64,000 nucleotides of DNA from Dermacentor variabilis (Eukaryota; Arthropoda; Arachnida; Ixodida; Ixodidae). Below the pieces are notes generated by a model. It was given only the letters and a program-made list of their open reading frames with translations. It ran no database searches and was not told the DNA's origin. Position numbers and translations under genes: made by a program. How positions within the stretch are numbered: the stretch's first letter is position 1; each line of letters starts with the position of its first letter. Below, in pieces: positions 1 through 8,833 of this stretch. The stretch is taken from the NCBI RefSeq assembly GCF_050947875.1, contig NC_134573.1, positions 63,403,815-63,467,814 on the forward strand. Reading direction: 5' to 3'.

Positions 1-589
1 ACAGACCAATCAACCACACATGAATGCTTCTGGTTGGGTTATTTTCATAGGCATTTCGAGAAACGTATGCATCAAGGCTTCCAAGCTACACGAGCGTCAG
101 CACTTCAATTATATTTGTTTGAGGAAAGCTTCACAAAATGATTTATCTTTTGCTTAGTTATAAGCCTTCCGATTGAGTACTGAGCATTTGATGCCAAGTG
201 AATATCGCTTGTGTGCATTTTTTGTTGTCCAGATTGACATTGGACAGGGCCTGGGTGTGCCAACAGAAACATGGCGTCGAATCCAGGCTCGCGAATAAGA
301 TTCGCTCTTCGTGAAGGGCCTTCTTGTGGCGGGTCTGGGACCCAGCCCAGTTGCAAGGCCGATCTTTGCAAGGTAGCTATAACTTACTTTTCACAGCATT
401 AAATGTACTGTTTGAATTTTCTCAATGCATGCTACTTTCTGCGGGAAAGCATTGCCCTCGGTTCCCAGACCGGCCAAGGAAGGAGCTCTTGACACCGTGG
501 AAGGTATCTGTCATGCAAGGTCACTACACATCTATTACCAGATACCCCATTTCTTCAGTGTGCTTGCATGTGTGGTGGTCTGACACAGC

Positions 590-660
590 AGCAACTGTAC
601 CCCCCCATGTAATGCCCGGAATGGGCCTTTAGGGTATGGTAATAAAACAAATAAACAAGT
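590..660 (+). mobile_element. 3' tail of a CR1/Jockey-like non-LTR retrotransposon
   Basis: A C-run is followed by a GC-paired block (TGCCCGGAATGGGC), then CTTTAGGGTATGG and an AATAAA-rich tail. The same arrangement occurs reverse-complemented at 18938-19000, where it follows a LINE-like C-terminal coding segment. That second copy is why I read this as the 3' untranslated tail of a non-LTR element. No RT coding sequence is visible upstream here, so it is probably a strongly 5'-truncated copy. Confidence 0.5.
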
Positions 661-1169
661 TGCCACACTTTTCAGTCAGTCTACAAAGTGCACTCCCTCC
701 TTTCTACATATTGCCCTTTTCCTGAAAAATTAAAGTAGACCAGTCGCACTTATACAGCTTGCAAGGTGAAATTCCTTTGATAAATGCTAAATTTCTGAAC
801 TTTGCAGCAGATGTGTTTAATTAAACTCTGTATTATGATTCATTCTAAATGTACTTTATGTCTTGATGGCGTTGCGAAATGATTCAAAGGTGCCATAGCT
901 TGTGTAATGTTTTTGTGTCATTTACTTATTCAAAGTACCCTGCTAAAGAAGCTGAAATGTCTACGATTGAGTATGTTTATTCTGCTACAAGAAGCCATTT
1001 GACTTTTGCACAACTGAAAATGCAATGTAAAATTTTCATTACTCAGAAGCTACCAAAAGCAAGCGCTTATTCATTCTTTTGGTTCATTCCTTGAAATTAA
1101 TTTTTTCTGCATTATGTTTTTAACTGCCTCTGTTTGTTTTTAATCATTTAAATGCATGTGTTTTGACAG
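661..1169. other. AT-rich stretch without recognised gene
   Basis: AT-rich non-repetitive-looking sequence. Short open frames here show no recognisable motif. It could be intron upstream of the putative exon at 1170. Confidence 0.4.
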
Positions 1170-1522
1170 CCTGCTTCAAGCGCCGCCTGGAAAAGCAAGG
1201 TTTCCCCGAAAGCGTCGTGACAACACTGGTAAAACGTATGAATCACTACGTGGGGAAGAAGATTGCTGACATTGACAGAACAGCGAAAAGGTGTACTGAC
1301 TAGAACAATTTTCTTGTATTTGCCGCTTGAACCTTAGCTACATAAACCGCAAATTGTGACTCTCTTAAACCTGGTTGGATTGCTGAATATTAAAGGTGAG
1401 GTGCCTTTTTATTCAATTTCAGCTTGCCAATGTCGCCTGCTTTTGAGGGCAACAGGTTTTTCAGGAGTCCATACACAATGCTGTCTTTCTTTTTTATCCA
1501 TTTCTGCAGGTTGTGGCGCGAC
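1170..1522 (+). CDS. Possible terminal exon(s) of an unknown host gene
   Basis: A pyrimidine-containing acceptor ending in AG at 1168-1169 precedes an open frame that reads ..CFKRRLEKQGFPESVV.. and stops with TAG at 1301-1303. It is lysine/arginine-rich and amphipathic. Alternatively, the AAAAG|GTGTAC at 1290/1291 may act as a donor, joining to an acceptor TTTCTGCAG at 1501-1509. The joined frame would then end a few codons later at about 1522. An AATAAA signal at about 1571 would fit a last exon. I do not recognise the protein family, and upstream exons are not identifiable in the window. The call rests on splice-site shape and open frame only. Confidence 0.3.
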
Positions 1523-1570
1523 TAGACCGGAAAGGGGCCATGAACAGTATCGCGCATTGCATTTTTTTAG

Positions 1571-1576
1571 TAATAA
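1571..1576 (+). terminator. Candidate polyadenylation signal AATAAA
   Basis: AATAAAG lies about 50 bases after the putative last exon end at 1522, which is compatible with a cleavage/polyadenylation site for the candidate gene at 1170-1522. Confidence 0.25.
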
Positions 1577-1879
1577 AGCTTTAAATCCTACTTTTCACTT
1601 GTTGCCTCATTGTCACATGTAGTTATCGTCTTAAGGAAGTAGGGGCTCCTTGTTGTGTGACATGATGCGAAGCAAGAAAAGCATGGGAAAGAGTATTTTT
1701 GAAGAGATTCTCTTTCTGTGCTGTCCATATTGTTTCGCATCATAGTAGATCATAATATATATGAACCAACTGGCCGAGCAACATGTAACGATGTGGTTCC
1801 TTATTGTTGTGCTGGTTGCCAGAGTCACACAGTGCAGGCTGTGCACACTCAAAACAATTTGACCCGTCGAGCGGCTCCA

Positions 1880-2056
1880 TTTCGACCATTTGGTTCCATG
1901 CCAATTGGCCCAATTGGTTCTATGCCAACTGCACCATTTGGTCCAATTGGTATGCAACCAATTGGCCCAATTGTTTCAAGTGGCCCAATTATGTACTAAT
2001 ACACAAATGGACTCAATTGGAAACAAGTGGAAATTTTCCAATTGGGTCCAATTGTT
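1880..2056. repeat. CCAATTGG-rich degenerate repeat
   Basis: The octamer CCAATTGG and its variants (CCCAATTGG, CCAATTGTT) recur many times in under 200 bases. Because CCAATTGG is its own reverse complement, both strands show the pattern. One frame reads as a GPIG/MPIGPIG-like repeat, but adjacent frames are open as well, so I treat it as a DNA repeat and not a gene. Confidence 0.6.
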
Positions 2057-2598
2057 TTTTCAACTGCAGTCGAAGCTGATCCCCGAGGTTGGAGCTTGCA
2101 ATATTTTGCCCGACTCTTATAGAAAAATGCTTCGGGTGCAGCGTACAGTGAACTAAGAAGGAGGCTCAGTAAAGACCAAAAACAGGATGCGTAAATCGGA
2201 AAAGAAATCCTACGGTTCATTGTAACAGTAAGTGGTCTCCAAATCTATGTCTTAGTGGCAACTCTCACTAGAATTCTTTACGAAGATCTTGAGGCCAATG
2301 TTATGCTGGTTGCATGCGGCGGAGGTAATTTTGGAACCTGAAATAGACGCGAAATTTCGACACCATTTACACCATCTATAACGCACCTGCAGAACATCAT
2401 CAAAACTGTTGGCTAGGTTTTTGGCTACTTCTCGCTCACAAAAAATTTGGGTCTGGCTATTTTTGGACTATATTTTGAGATCATTTGGCCATTTTTTGGG
2501 GCCATCTGGCAACCCTGTTGTGACTTCGGCTCCCTCCGGCGGCAAGTTACCTGTCCTTTGCGTCCACTTTCATTTTCCTTTGCTTCGCGCGGTCACGC
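2057..2598. other. Unassigned stretch with T-rich imperfect repeats
   Basis: No gene recognised. At about 2415-2510, TTTTTGGCT/ATTTTTGG-like words repeat, ending near a CTGGCAACCCTG word. It may be a degraded element. Confidence 0.3.
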
Positions 2599-2625
2599 AT
2601 ATATATATATATATATATATATATA
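2599..2625. repeat. (AT)n microsatellite
   Basis: Uninterrupted AT dinucleotides, about 13 units, directly upstream of a GC-rich block with a TATA promoter. Confidence 0.9.
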
Positions 2626-2712
2626 CGGTGGAGCGGCAGCACCGCTTCACCCTCCCTTTGCCTCGCCGCGCATGCGCTGATGCGGATCTAAGCCATGGCG
2701 TCACCACGGGGG

Positions 2713-2719
2713 TATAAAA
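2713..2719 (+). promoter_or_regulatory. TATA box, candidate Pol II promoter
   Basis: TATAAAA sits in a GC-rich block (GGGGG before it, CAGCTCTGCTCCGCC after). Initiation would be expected about 30 bases downstream, near 2743. The first ATG after that is 2777. It could alternatively be the promoter of a decayed LTR or other mobile element. Confidence 0.45.
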
Positions 2720-2776
2720 TCAGCTCTGCTCCGCCACGGCGCCGACAAAACAGCCGGGTCTCCGACGAAGAGAGAG

Positions 2777-3013
2777 ATGGGGACAAAGCAGAGGAAGCGC
2801 AGCGCGAATGCCGCCGCGCCTCTACTCGAGAACGGATGCAACGACTTCGGTCCCATCCCGAATATCGCGCAGTTTAATCGGCGGGGAAACGACAGCGAGT
2901 TTCAGAAGATCCGGAGATACGAGCTCGTGTTACCGAGCGAAAGCGTGCGTGCAACCAGACGCGTCGACAAAACGATCCGGGCCTGCGAGTGTTCATTGCT
3001 CGTAGGGGGCTAA
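2777..3013 (+). CDS. Small hypothetical ORF downstream of a TATA box
   Basis: A 78-codon frame starts at the first ATG (context GAGAGATGG) about 60 bases after the TATA box. It is basic at the N-terminus (MGTKQRKRS) and has no recognised domain. An overlapping frame that starts at 2695 contains RERMQRLRSHPEYRAV, which resembles the arginine-rich low-complexity repeats common in tick predicted proteins. If transcription starts near 2743, that frame would lack its first ATG. Either frame could be the coding one, a first exon, or chance in a GC-rich stretch. Confidence 0.25.
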   Translation: MGTKQRKRSANAAAPLLENGCNDFGPIPNIAQFNRRGNDSEFQKIRRYELVLPSESVRATRRVDKTIRACECSLLVGG

Positions 3014-3354
3014 AGACGACACCACACAGAAAACTTGACCGAGTCTCCAAGCATAACCACGCATAAACTTAGCCGAACCAAGAATAACCTAAGTGGGACT
3101 GCCAGCTTCGCTGTATGCCCAGTCCTCGCAGCGCTAGTGTGAAACTGCCCTAGTTTCTTTTACAGGACGCACGGAAACAATCGAATCCATCAGCCTACAG
3201 TGTTCCTGATAATGCGTGTTTTATCACTTACCAGCTGAGTGAACCCAAAAGCTAAAAACCCTAGGTGGTTAAAATTAGTCTGGAGACCTTCACTACAGCA
3301 CCTCCTTTAGTAACCCGCGTGTTGGTTGCATAAACTTAGAACTGCATGCATGTG
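3014..3354. other. Unassigned stretch
   Basis: No gene or repeat recognised. Confidence 0.3.
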
Positions 3355-3632
3355 GAATGGAGTTCGGCCGCGGACGACGCCCTGCTGCTCCCTGTCGTCT
3401 TGCTTTGTCACAGGTAAGTGTTGAAAAGGCTTTCGCCACGCCAGATAAACTGCCACAGAGAGTGGAAAAAAAGCAGAACAAGAAGGTTTGGTAATCGGTA
3501 TATATCCAACCCTGCAGGTACTCAGCGTAGTACTCGGAGATATTACCGCAACGCATACCAAACCGCCGAGTTGCGATAGTTCCTGTATTTGTAATGTTAA
3601 CCACTGAATGCAAGCTGTTCAGCTTTCTGTCG
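3355..3632 (-). repeat. Dispersed repeat, copy A (inverted partner at 27571-27852)
   Basis: The reverse complement of this segment matches 27571-27852 along its length with scattered substitutions and small indels. On the minus strand one frame stays open and reads ..GNISEYYAEYL..GWIYTDYQTF.., and the partner preserves most of it (GNISDYYAEYLGWIYTD). It may be a fragment of a mobile element. I do not recognise the family. Confidence 0.7.
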
Positions 3633-3884
3633 CGTGATTTTTTTTTTTATTTCGGCCTTTCTAAAAATCAATTCTTGTGCGTTTTATGTACGTTCTACTC
3701 TAACCTTTAATCTGTAACTGACTGAACACAAACAACCACTTCAGGTTTCGTTAAAAATACAAGTGCTCAGCCACGTTGCATTGATCACCTTAGAACTTAG
3801 CTACTGTAGGTGTACCCTATCACGTTTGCGCTATGCACCATTCACTACGTTAAGTAGACGAGGCAGCCTCAAAAAGGTTAGATA

Positions 3885-4007
3885 ACGGGGTTTCACATGC
3901 CAAAACCACAATCTCATTATGAGGCACGCCGTAGTGAGGAACTCTAGATTAATTTGACCACCAGGGGATCTTTAACGTGCGCCCAGTGCACGGACCCGGG
4001 CGTTTTT
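3885..4007 (-). mobile_element. Ruka-like tRNA-derived SINE, tail half (split)
   Basis: This is the body of the tick Ruka-type SINE in minus orientation: the words TGCCAAAACCAC, GAGGCACGCCGTAGT and the GGGGATCTTTAACGTGC block are all visible. The SINE is interrupted after CGTTTTT at 4007 and resumes at 4436 with TTTTTGCATTTCGG. The tRNA-like head is in the second half. Confidence 0.8.
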
Positions 4008-4435
4008 AAAGCGAGAGCTTTACTGACCGCGAACGTGCCATTTCGCCGTGGCCGTGCTCCGAGGAGGCACATGACGTCACACCGCGTTCCTCGTCGTTGC
4101 GCTCGCCTCGCCAGCTGCGTCGCATGCCTGATAACATGTCGGAGGATTGAAAAGGAGAGCTCGCGTGCGCTGCAACCACAGACGAGGCGGCAGTATCGAC
4201 GGTGGCAATTCTGATAAGCAGGAGGAGGCCTGGAATCGACATCGGAACGGATGACGAGGAAACGGATCGCCCAGGAAACAGACAAACAGCGCACCGAACG
4301 ACTGGCTAAACGCCGCAACATAGCTAGACAACCAGACTAACCTGAACTTGCAGTCAAGATTAACCAAGGCTAACCATGCTATGCCTTATCTTTCGCTACG
4401 TATATCCTGGCATAGCCGAACTAAGCCACTGCCAA
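4008..4435 (-). mobile_element. Unnamed ~430-bp repeat inserted in the Ruka SINE (copy 1)
   Basis: This 428-bp segment interrupts the SINE and is flanked by TTTTT on both sides (4003-4007 and 4436-4440), a likely 5-base target duplication. A second, inverted copy is present at 19728-20166 with high similarity end to end. That fixes the element ends as TTGGCAGTGG... and ...CTCGCTTT on the minus strand. Near its 5' end is TGGCTTAGTTCGG, which resembles a Pol III box A, so it may be a SINE. I see no clear box B and no long conserved ORF. Short frames inside are chance. Confidence 0.7.
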
Positions 4436-4560
4436 TTTTTGCATTTCGGCTCCATCGATACGCGGCCGCCGTGGCCACGATTTGATCGCGCGACCTCGTG
4501 CATAGCAGAGCAGCACCATAGCTAGGTGCAACCACGGCGAGTCGCGGCACCAACGTAAAG
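4436..4560 (-). mobile_element. Ruka-like SINE, tRNA-derived head (split)
   Basis: This completes the SINE begun at 3885: GCATTTCGG..CGATACGCGGCCGCCGTGGCC, then the reverse complement of a degenerate box B (GATTTGATCGCG) and a box A-like AGCTAGGTGCAACCACGG. The order matches the intact copies at 20350 and 30155. Confidence 0.75.
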
Positions 4561-5198
4561 GGTGCATATTCTACTGAGACGGCCAAAAATGCGTTCTAAC
4601 GTACGCATAACCATGACATATCATATAGACGCCGTAACTTGCGATGACAATTTTTTACGCTTATGTTAGCGGTCTGCCTATCGCTATGATAAAAGTAGTT
4701 TGCCGAAGAAGCATCAAGAAAGAACTGCATCAATTGACAAAGCAAACGGTACGACAAGCGTCACACGCGCCTCTTCACGGACGAAAACTGAAGGCGTCTT
4801 CAACAGCGATTAGCGGAGCTACCTGTTCAGAGTAGAGTAGCGCTTCTCTGCCTCATTTAGTCAACGTTTCTGCTGATTTGGGGTTCGAGTTTCGACATAG
4901 ATATCTTCGTAATTGTGAAATGCTGTAACAAGAACGTATTTCCACCAACCACTTAATGGATCGCGGCAGCAAAGCGCAATTGTCACATTGTTCTATTTGC
5001 GATAAACGCACGTTGTCATAGTATCGCATCGAGAGCAACCAGATGGAACAAATTGTTCTTGCTGCGAAATGCCCATCAACGCTACGGAAGCAGATGCGGC
5101 AGTTGTTATACAGCAATGATGAGCACACAGATCTGCGCGGGCTGCGCCGAAACGTTCATGTTGAACCACAACACAGACAGAATGGGCGCTGATGTGAG
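4561..5198. other. Unassigned stretch before the inverted-duplication arm
   Basis: No recognised gene. Short frames exist on both strands, but none carries a motif I can name. Confidence 0.3.
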
Positions 5199-5928
5199 GG
5201 CTGATCAGCCTGCTTATGCCCGATCGACGACCCTAACGTAAAACACGAAGGAAATAAACCAACGAGAGGCGTCCGGCGTACTTGCGTAATAATACTGGCG
5301 AATCCGTCTGTATATACCTTACTTGTAAAAACAGTTGGAGGGGGACTTCGGGCGCATTGCTGTAGCCACAGCCTTTCTATATAAATGCTTCGCTACCATG
5401 GGTACTTTCTCGTACATGAGCCCGTTGTGGTCCAGTAAAGGTTTTCTGAAATCCCCCAACTTCGGTGTTTGCTTTTGTATATGCCAACGAAGGTCATTGT
5501 AACGGATAAGAAAAATTGGCTAGGCCCGAGCAGACGACTTTAAACTGCATGACGTCACGGTGAACCGATGAGCGGGAACTTCAAGGTGGCGTCGGCAGCC
5601 GTCCTTGGTTTTCGCGTGTTTTCCGTCGTCTTGTTACGCTAAGAGTGAGTTTTCAGTGTTGTGGAAGAGTTGTTCACTTATACAAGTTAATATTTTTATA
5701 TAAAAATACAAGTTTTTATTATTTTTAGGAGGAAAATGATTTTCCGCTTCCGAACAGAGGACCTTGCGCCTCTCACCCGCGACCTCGTGCACCGCAACGG
5801 ACCATCATTGTCACTGAGAAACCACGGTGCGTCGACTTCATTTTCCCGCGCTGTTTCTTTTCAATAAAGAAACGTTAGGCAAAAGTATAAACACCATCTG
5901 TTACACGATAGCGTGCATTAACGAAGTC

Positions 5929-6094
5929 AGAAGAATTTCACTTTGTCCTAGTTGGTGTTTACTTCATGTCATATTGACCGCAAATAAAGACGAAATAAAG
6001 ACGAGGACAGCGAAGAGAGCACAAAAAAACACCCGTGTTGTTTTTTTGTTCTCTTCGCTGTCCCCATTTTTATTTGCGGTCAATACGATATGCA
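5929..6094 (+). mobile_element. Short insertion ending in a long hairpin, with 12-bp TSD
   Basis: Compared with the sister arm, this segment is an insertion. It is flanked by the direct repeat ATTAACGAAGTC at 5917-5928 and 6095-6106. It starts with a unique part containing CCTAGTTGGTG, then forms a near-perfect hairpin of about 50-bp arms from TTGACCGCAAATAAAG to CTTTATTTGCGGTCAA, with AGCGAAGAGAGCACAAAAAAA paired across the centre. It has no coding capacity. The flank is the size expected of target-primed or Penelope-type insertion. Confidence 0.8.
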
Positions 6095-6486
6095 ATTAAC
6101 GAAGTCGCCCATACGACCGAGAAGTCGGCACGAACGGTTGTGAGAGGTGGGCCTCCTGTTCGAACTGATTGAAAGCAAAACACTCGTGATCTAACCGGAG
6201 TGTTGCACCGTCCCCTTATTTCTTTACTAGCATTATCCTCCCCATCCCGCAGCGAGCAGCATTTTCTAATCTCACTTTGCAAGGATGATTGCGCCCACTA
6301 GCAACGTGTCAGCCAAAGGAACGCGTCTGCTCGCGTAACGGCGGCGGCGCGAGCTTTCGTGAAGAAATTCTGATTCTCGAGCAACAGCTGAACCAGTTTT
6401 GCGCGATCGGCGCACGTGACCCTGCAAGTGGGTCACGCGTTGCACGGCCGCTGTCGAGGCGCGCTGGCCGAGAACCAGCCCGCGTT

Positions 6487-6578
6487 CCGTCGATAGCTCA
6501 GTTGGTAGAGCGGTGGACTGTAGGGGTTTGGCCAATGCGGATATCCATAGGTCGCTGGTTCGAATCCGGCTCGACGGA
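6487..6578 (+). tRNA. tRNA-Tyr (GUA) with 19-nt intron
   Basis: The gene folds as a canonical tRNA: acceptor CCGTCGA pairs with TCGACGG, discriminator A is 6578, box A is TAGCTCAGTTGG and box B is GGTTCGAATCC. Anticodon GTA is at 6520-6522. The intron is 6524-6542, one base after the anticodon, the conserved position in eukaryotic tRNA-Tyr genes. The spliced length is 73 nt. A TTTT Pol III stop follows at about 6586. A second copy lies on the other strand at 21369-21460, with two intron differences visible. Confidence 0.97.
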
Positions 6579-6585
6579 GAATTCC

Positions 6586-6589
6586 TTTT
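6586..6589 (+). terminator. Pol III TTTT terminator of tRNA-Tyr
   Basis: The first T-run downstream of the tRNA gene, about 8 bases after its 3' end. It is conserved in the sister copy. Confidence 0.7.
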
Positions 6590-7057
6590 GCTTATGTTTT
6601 AGCACTGACATCTCAAAGGAGTACGTGTATCGCGCTGTGTTAATTTGTTGTTTTTTTTTTCGTCTGTGGTAATACCTCAGTGGTCGTTTTAATACGCTTT
6701 CTTAAAGACCGTATGACAAAGCTGCCTGCCTCGTGATTTTATTGGTTCGATAACCCCTGCAGTTCCACCGCCATACCTCAATTACCCGGCTGCACGGATC
6801 TATCTTGGCTGGGGGCCAGGAGCTTTTCGCGGGGAGTTGAATTACCTGTGCTGGAAGCGGGGTTTAGAGTGGTTCAAGGGATTCAAATCGTTGCATGCAG
6901 GATTTTGCAGTGAAAGTTGTTAAACATCTTTTTGACTTTCTCTTCAAGCTCTTTCACGTAAGTGATACATACATTTGGCGTTGGCTTCCGTTACAAATTT
7001 AGATGAGTGTTACTTATCTGGAGGAACTTCCGCGATCTTTGAATTTACTCCGCTCAG

Positions 7058-8833
7058 ATGGAGACCGACGACACCCGCTCCCCTGACACGATGGACGCCA
7101 ACGCTTCGTCCGGTCAGGCCGAGGACGACACCAACTGGTTTCTCGTCGCTCGGAAAAAGAAACGCTTAGCAGAAGCTACTGCGAACTTGCCACCTCCTCC
7201 GACACCCGAAGCACCGCGCAAGAGGAACGCGCGACTCCCGCCACTGCCTGTCGACGACTACAAGATTGTGTTCCGCCCGAGAGACGGCCTGAACCTCGGT
7301 GCGTGGCCTCATACTTCTGTTGCCCGAGCCATCGGCATAGCAGCGGGGCTGGACAGCGCCGTGCTCAACGAGCTCATCATTCGTATCCGCACTGAACAAA
7401 ATCTTGCGGTGCTCAGCACACCGGACGAGAACCTCGCTGCGCGGCTGCAGAAAGTTCGATTCATCTCCATGGGCGTCACTCAACACGCCGTCCAAGCGTA
7501 CGTAGCCGCCCCAGACAACTCCTGCAAGGGTGTAGTCTCAGGGCTTGAGCCCAACACCACTACGACGACGCTGCTAGAAAACCTCCGCTGCTCAAAAGCC
7601 CCTGTCTTACACGCTCGCATGATGGGACCTACGAATACGGCCCTGATCACATTCTCCGGCACCCACGTACCCCGCTACGTCCGTATGTACGGAGCGGAAC
7701 TCCGCTGTCACGTATACCGACCGCGCCAACAGGTGGGTAGCTTGTGCTTGTCGATGGGCCATCGGGCGGATGTCTGTCCCACGCCCGACAAACCCCGTTG
7801 CCCGGCGTGTGTCATCTCAAACCCACCGAAGGAACATGAGTGCACACCTAAATGTATTCACTGCAACGGCGCTCATCCCGCTACTGACCCTCGCTGTCCA
7901 TCGCGTCAACTGCCTCAACACAACAAATCGCGCGTGCTTCGTGAAAAAAACAAACATAAGGACGAGCGCCCTCCGCCCGCATCAGCGCAAGGCCAGCCTG
8001 GGACGACGACTCAGCAGAGCGCTCAGGAAAATATGACCCAAGTAGCAATGACACCGGGGAACTCGGCGGAGAATCCCTGGACTAGAGGACGCAGCCGCAG
8101 TCGCGGATCACCCGGGGATCGCCACCAGACTGACCGGAGTCGCTCCAAGGGCCACTCCAAGGGCCGGACTCCCAGTACCAGCCGTTCGAGGGACCGCGGC
8201 CATAAAGGAGATGGATCTGCCAAGAAGGAGCAAGCGGTAAGCTGGGCAGCGCAGTTCCCACCTCTGTCTCCCTCCCCACATCTTCACACCCCTTCAGTCA
8301 CACAACACGTTAAACCTAAACCCACGCCGCAACCCATGGTGACCGACAATGAGCCGCATCTTAATGACTCTGCACAAACCTCTCGCACCAACTACTGTAC
8401 ACAACAAGCACTGGACGAAATGGCCGTCTCTCTAAAGACAGAATTGGTTGCCATAATGCAGGCAGAAATGCAAAAAATGAAGGAGCTCATTATGGCTGAA
8501 GTCACAGCGCCACCTCAACAGCTAATACAACAGGCCCTGCAACCTGCTGTCCAGCAGATAGTGGCCGATATTAAACAACAAATAGCGGCTTCACTTGGCC
8601 AACTTTCGATCCCTCCGCCTTCATCCAAACGCTCCCTGTCCCCTTCACGTGAAACACAAAGATCACATCCTTACCTTCGTCCTGCCCGGTTACCGTCACC
8701 GGACCGAAAACCCGCCTCACTGGGCCCGGAACACTCACTTCCCGGCACCTCCCAGGCCGATGAGCCGCCACCCGGACAGTCCCCGGGTACAAAACACAAA
8801 CAAATAATACTTGATCATGGCCAGAAACCGTAA
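7058..8833 (+). CDS. LINE ORF1 protein (nucleic-acid chaperone, zinc-knuckle)
   Basis: A 591-codon uninterrupted frame from ATG 7058, which opens METDDTRSPD. Residues about 45-200 form the usual basic/aromatic N-terminal part of tick I-type ORF1 proteins. A CCHC-type cluster follows (VGSLCLSMGHRADVC, then RCPACV and CTPKCIHCNGAHP..C). The first Cys of the leading knuckle appears to be Gly. Next come an Arg/Ser-rich segment (about 345-385), a Pro-rich linker, and a predicted coiled coil near 460-500 (EMAVSLKTELVAIMQAEMQK). The protein would bind element RNA in the cytoplasmic RNP. The frame is intact, but the partner ORF2 is not. Confidence 0.85.
   Translation: METDDTRSPDTMDANASSGQAEDDTNWFLVARKKKRLAEATANLPPPPTPEAPRKRNARLPPLPVDDYKIVFRPRDGLNLGAWPHTSVARAIGIAAGLDSAVLNELIIRIRTEQNLAVLSTPDENLAARLQKVRFISMGVTQHAVQAYVAAPDNSCKGVVSGLEPNTTTTTLLENLRCSKAPVLHARMMGPTNTALITFSGTHVPRYVRMYGAELRCHVYRPRQQVGSLCLSMGHRADVCPTPDKPRCPACVISNPPKEHECTPKCIHCNGAHPATDPRCPSRQLPQHNKSRVLREKNKHKDERPPPASAQGQPGTTTQQSAQENMTQVAMTPGNSAENPWTRGRSRSRGSPGDRHQTDRSRSKGHSKGRTPSTSRSRDRGHKGDGSAKKEQAVSWAAQFPPLSPSPHLHTPSVTQHVKPKPTPQPMVTDNEPHLNDSAQTSRTNYCTQQALDEMAVSLKTELVAIMQAEMQKMKELIMAEVTAPPQQLIQQALQPAVQQIVADIKQQIAASLGQLSIPPPSSKRSLSPSRETQRSHPYLRPARLPSPDRKPASLGPEHSLPGTSQADEPPPGQSPGTKHKQIILDHGQKP

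Larger units (their letters stand above)
5199..6673 (+). repeat. Left arm of large inverted duplication (tRNA-Tyr locus)
   Basis: The reverse complement of 21278-23045 aligns with this arm from GGCTGATCAGC at the outer end to GTCTGTGGTAAT at the inner end. Shared landmarks in order are the CGATCGAC/CGTCCGGCGTACTTGCG block, the GAGCCCGTT..GGTTTTCT..CCCCCAACTTCGG block, the ATGATTTTCCGCTTCCGAAC block, and the whole tRNA-Tyr gene with flanks. The left arm lacks about 450 bases present in the right arm (after GGATCCGTC) and has gained a 166-bp hairpin insertion at 5929-6094. Confidence 0.9.

Noticed and set aside
3944..4367. Long ORFs on both strands
   Set aside because: They lie in the unnamed 428-bp repeat, and the second copy does not preserve them.
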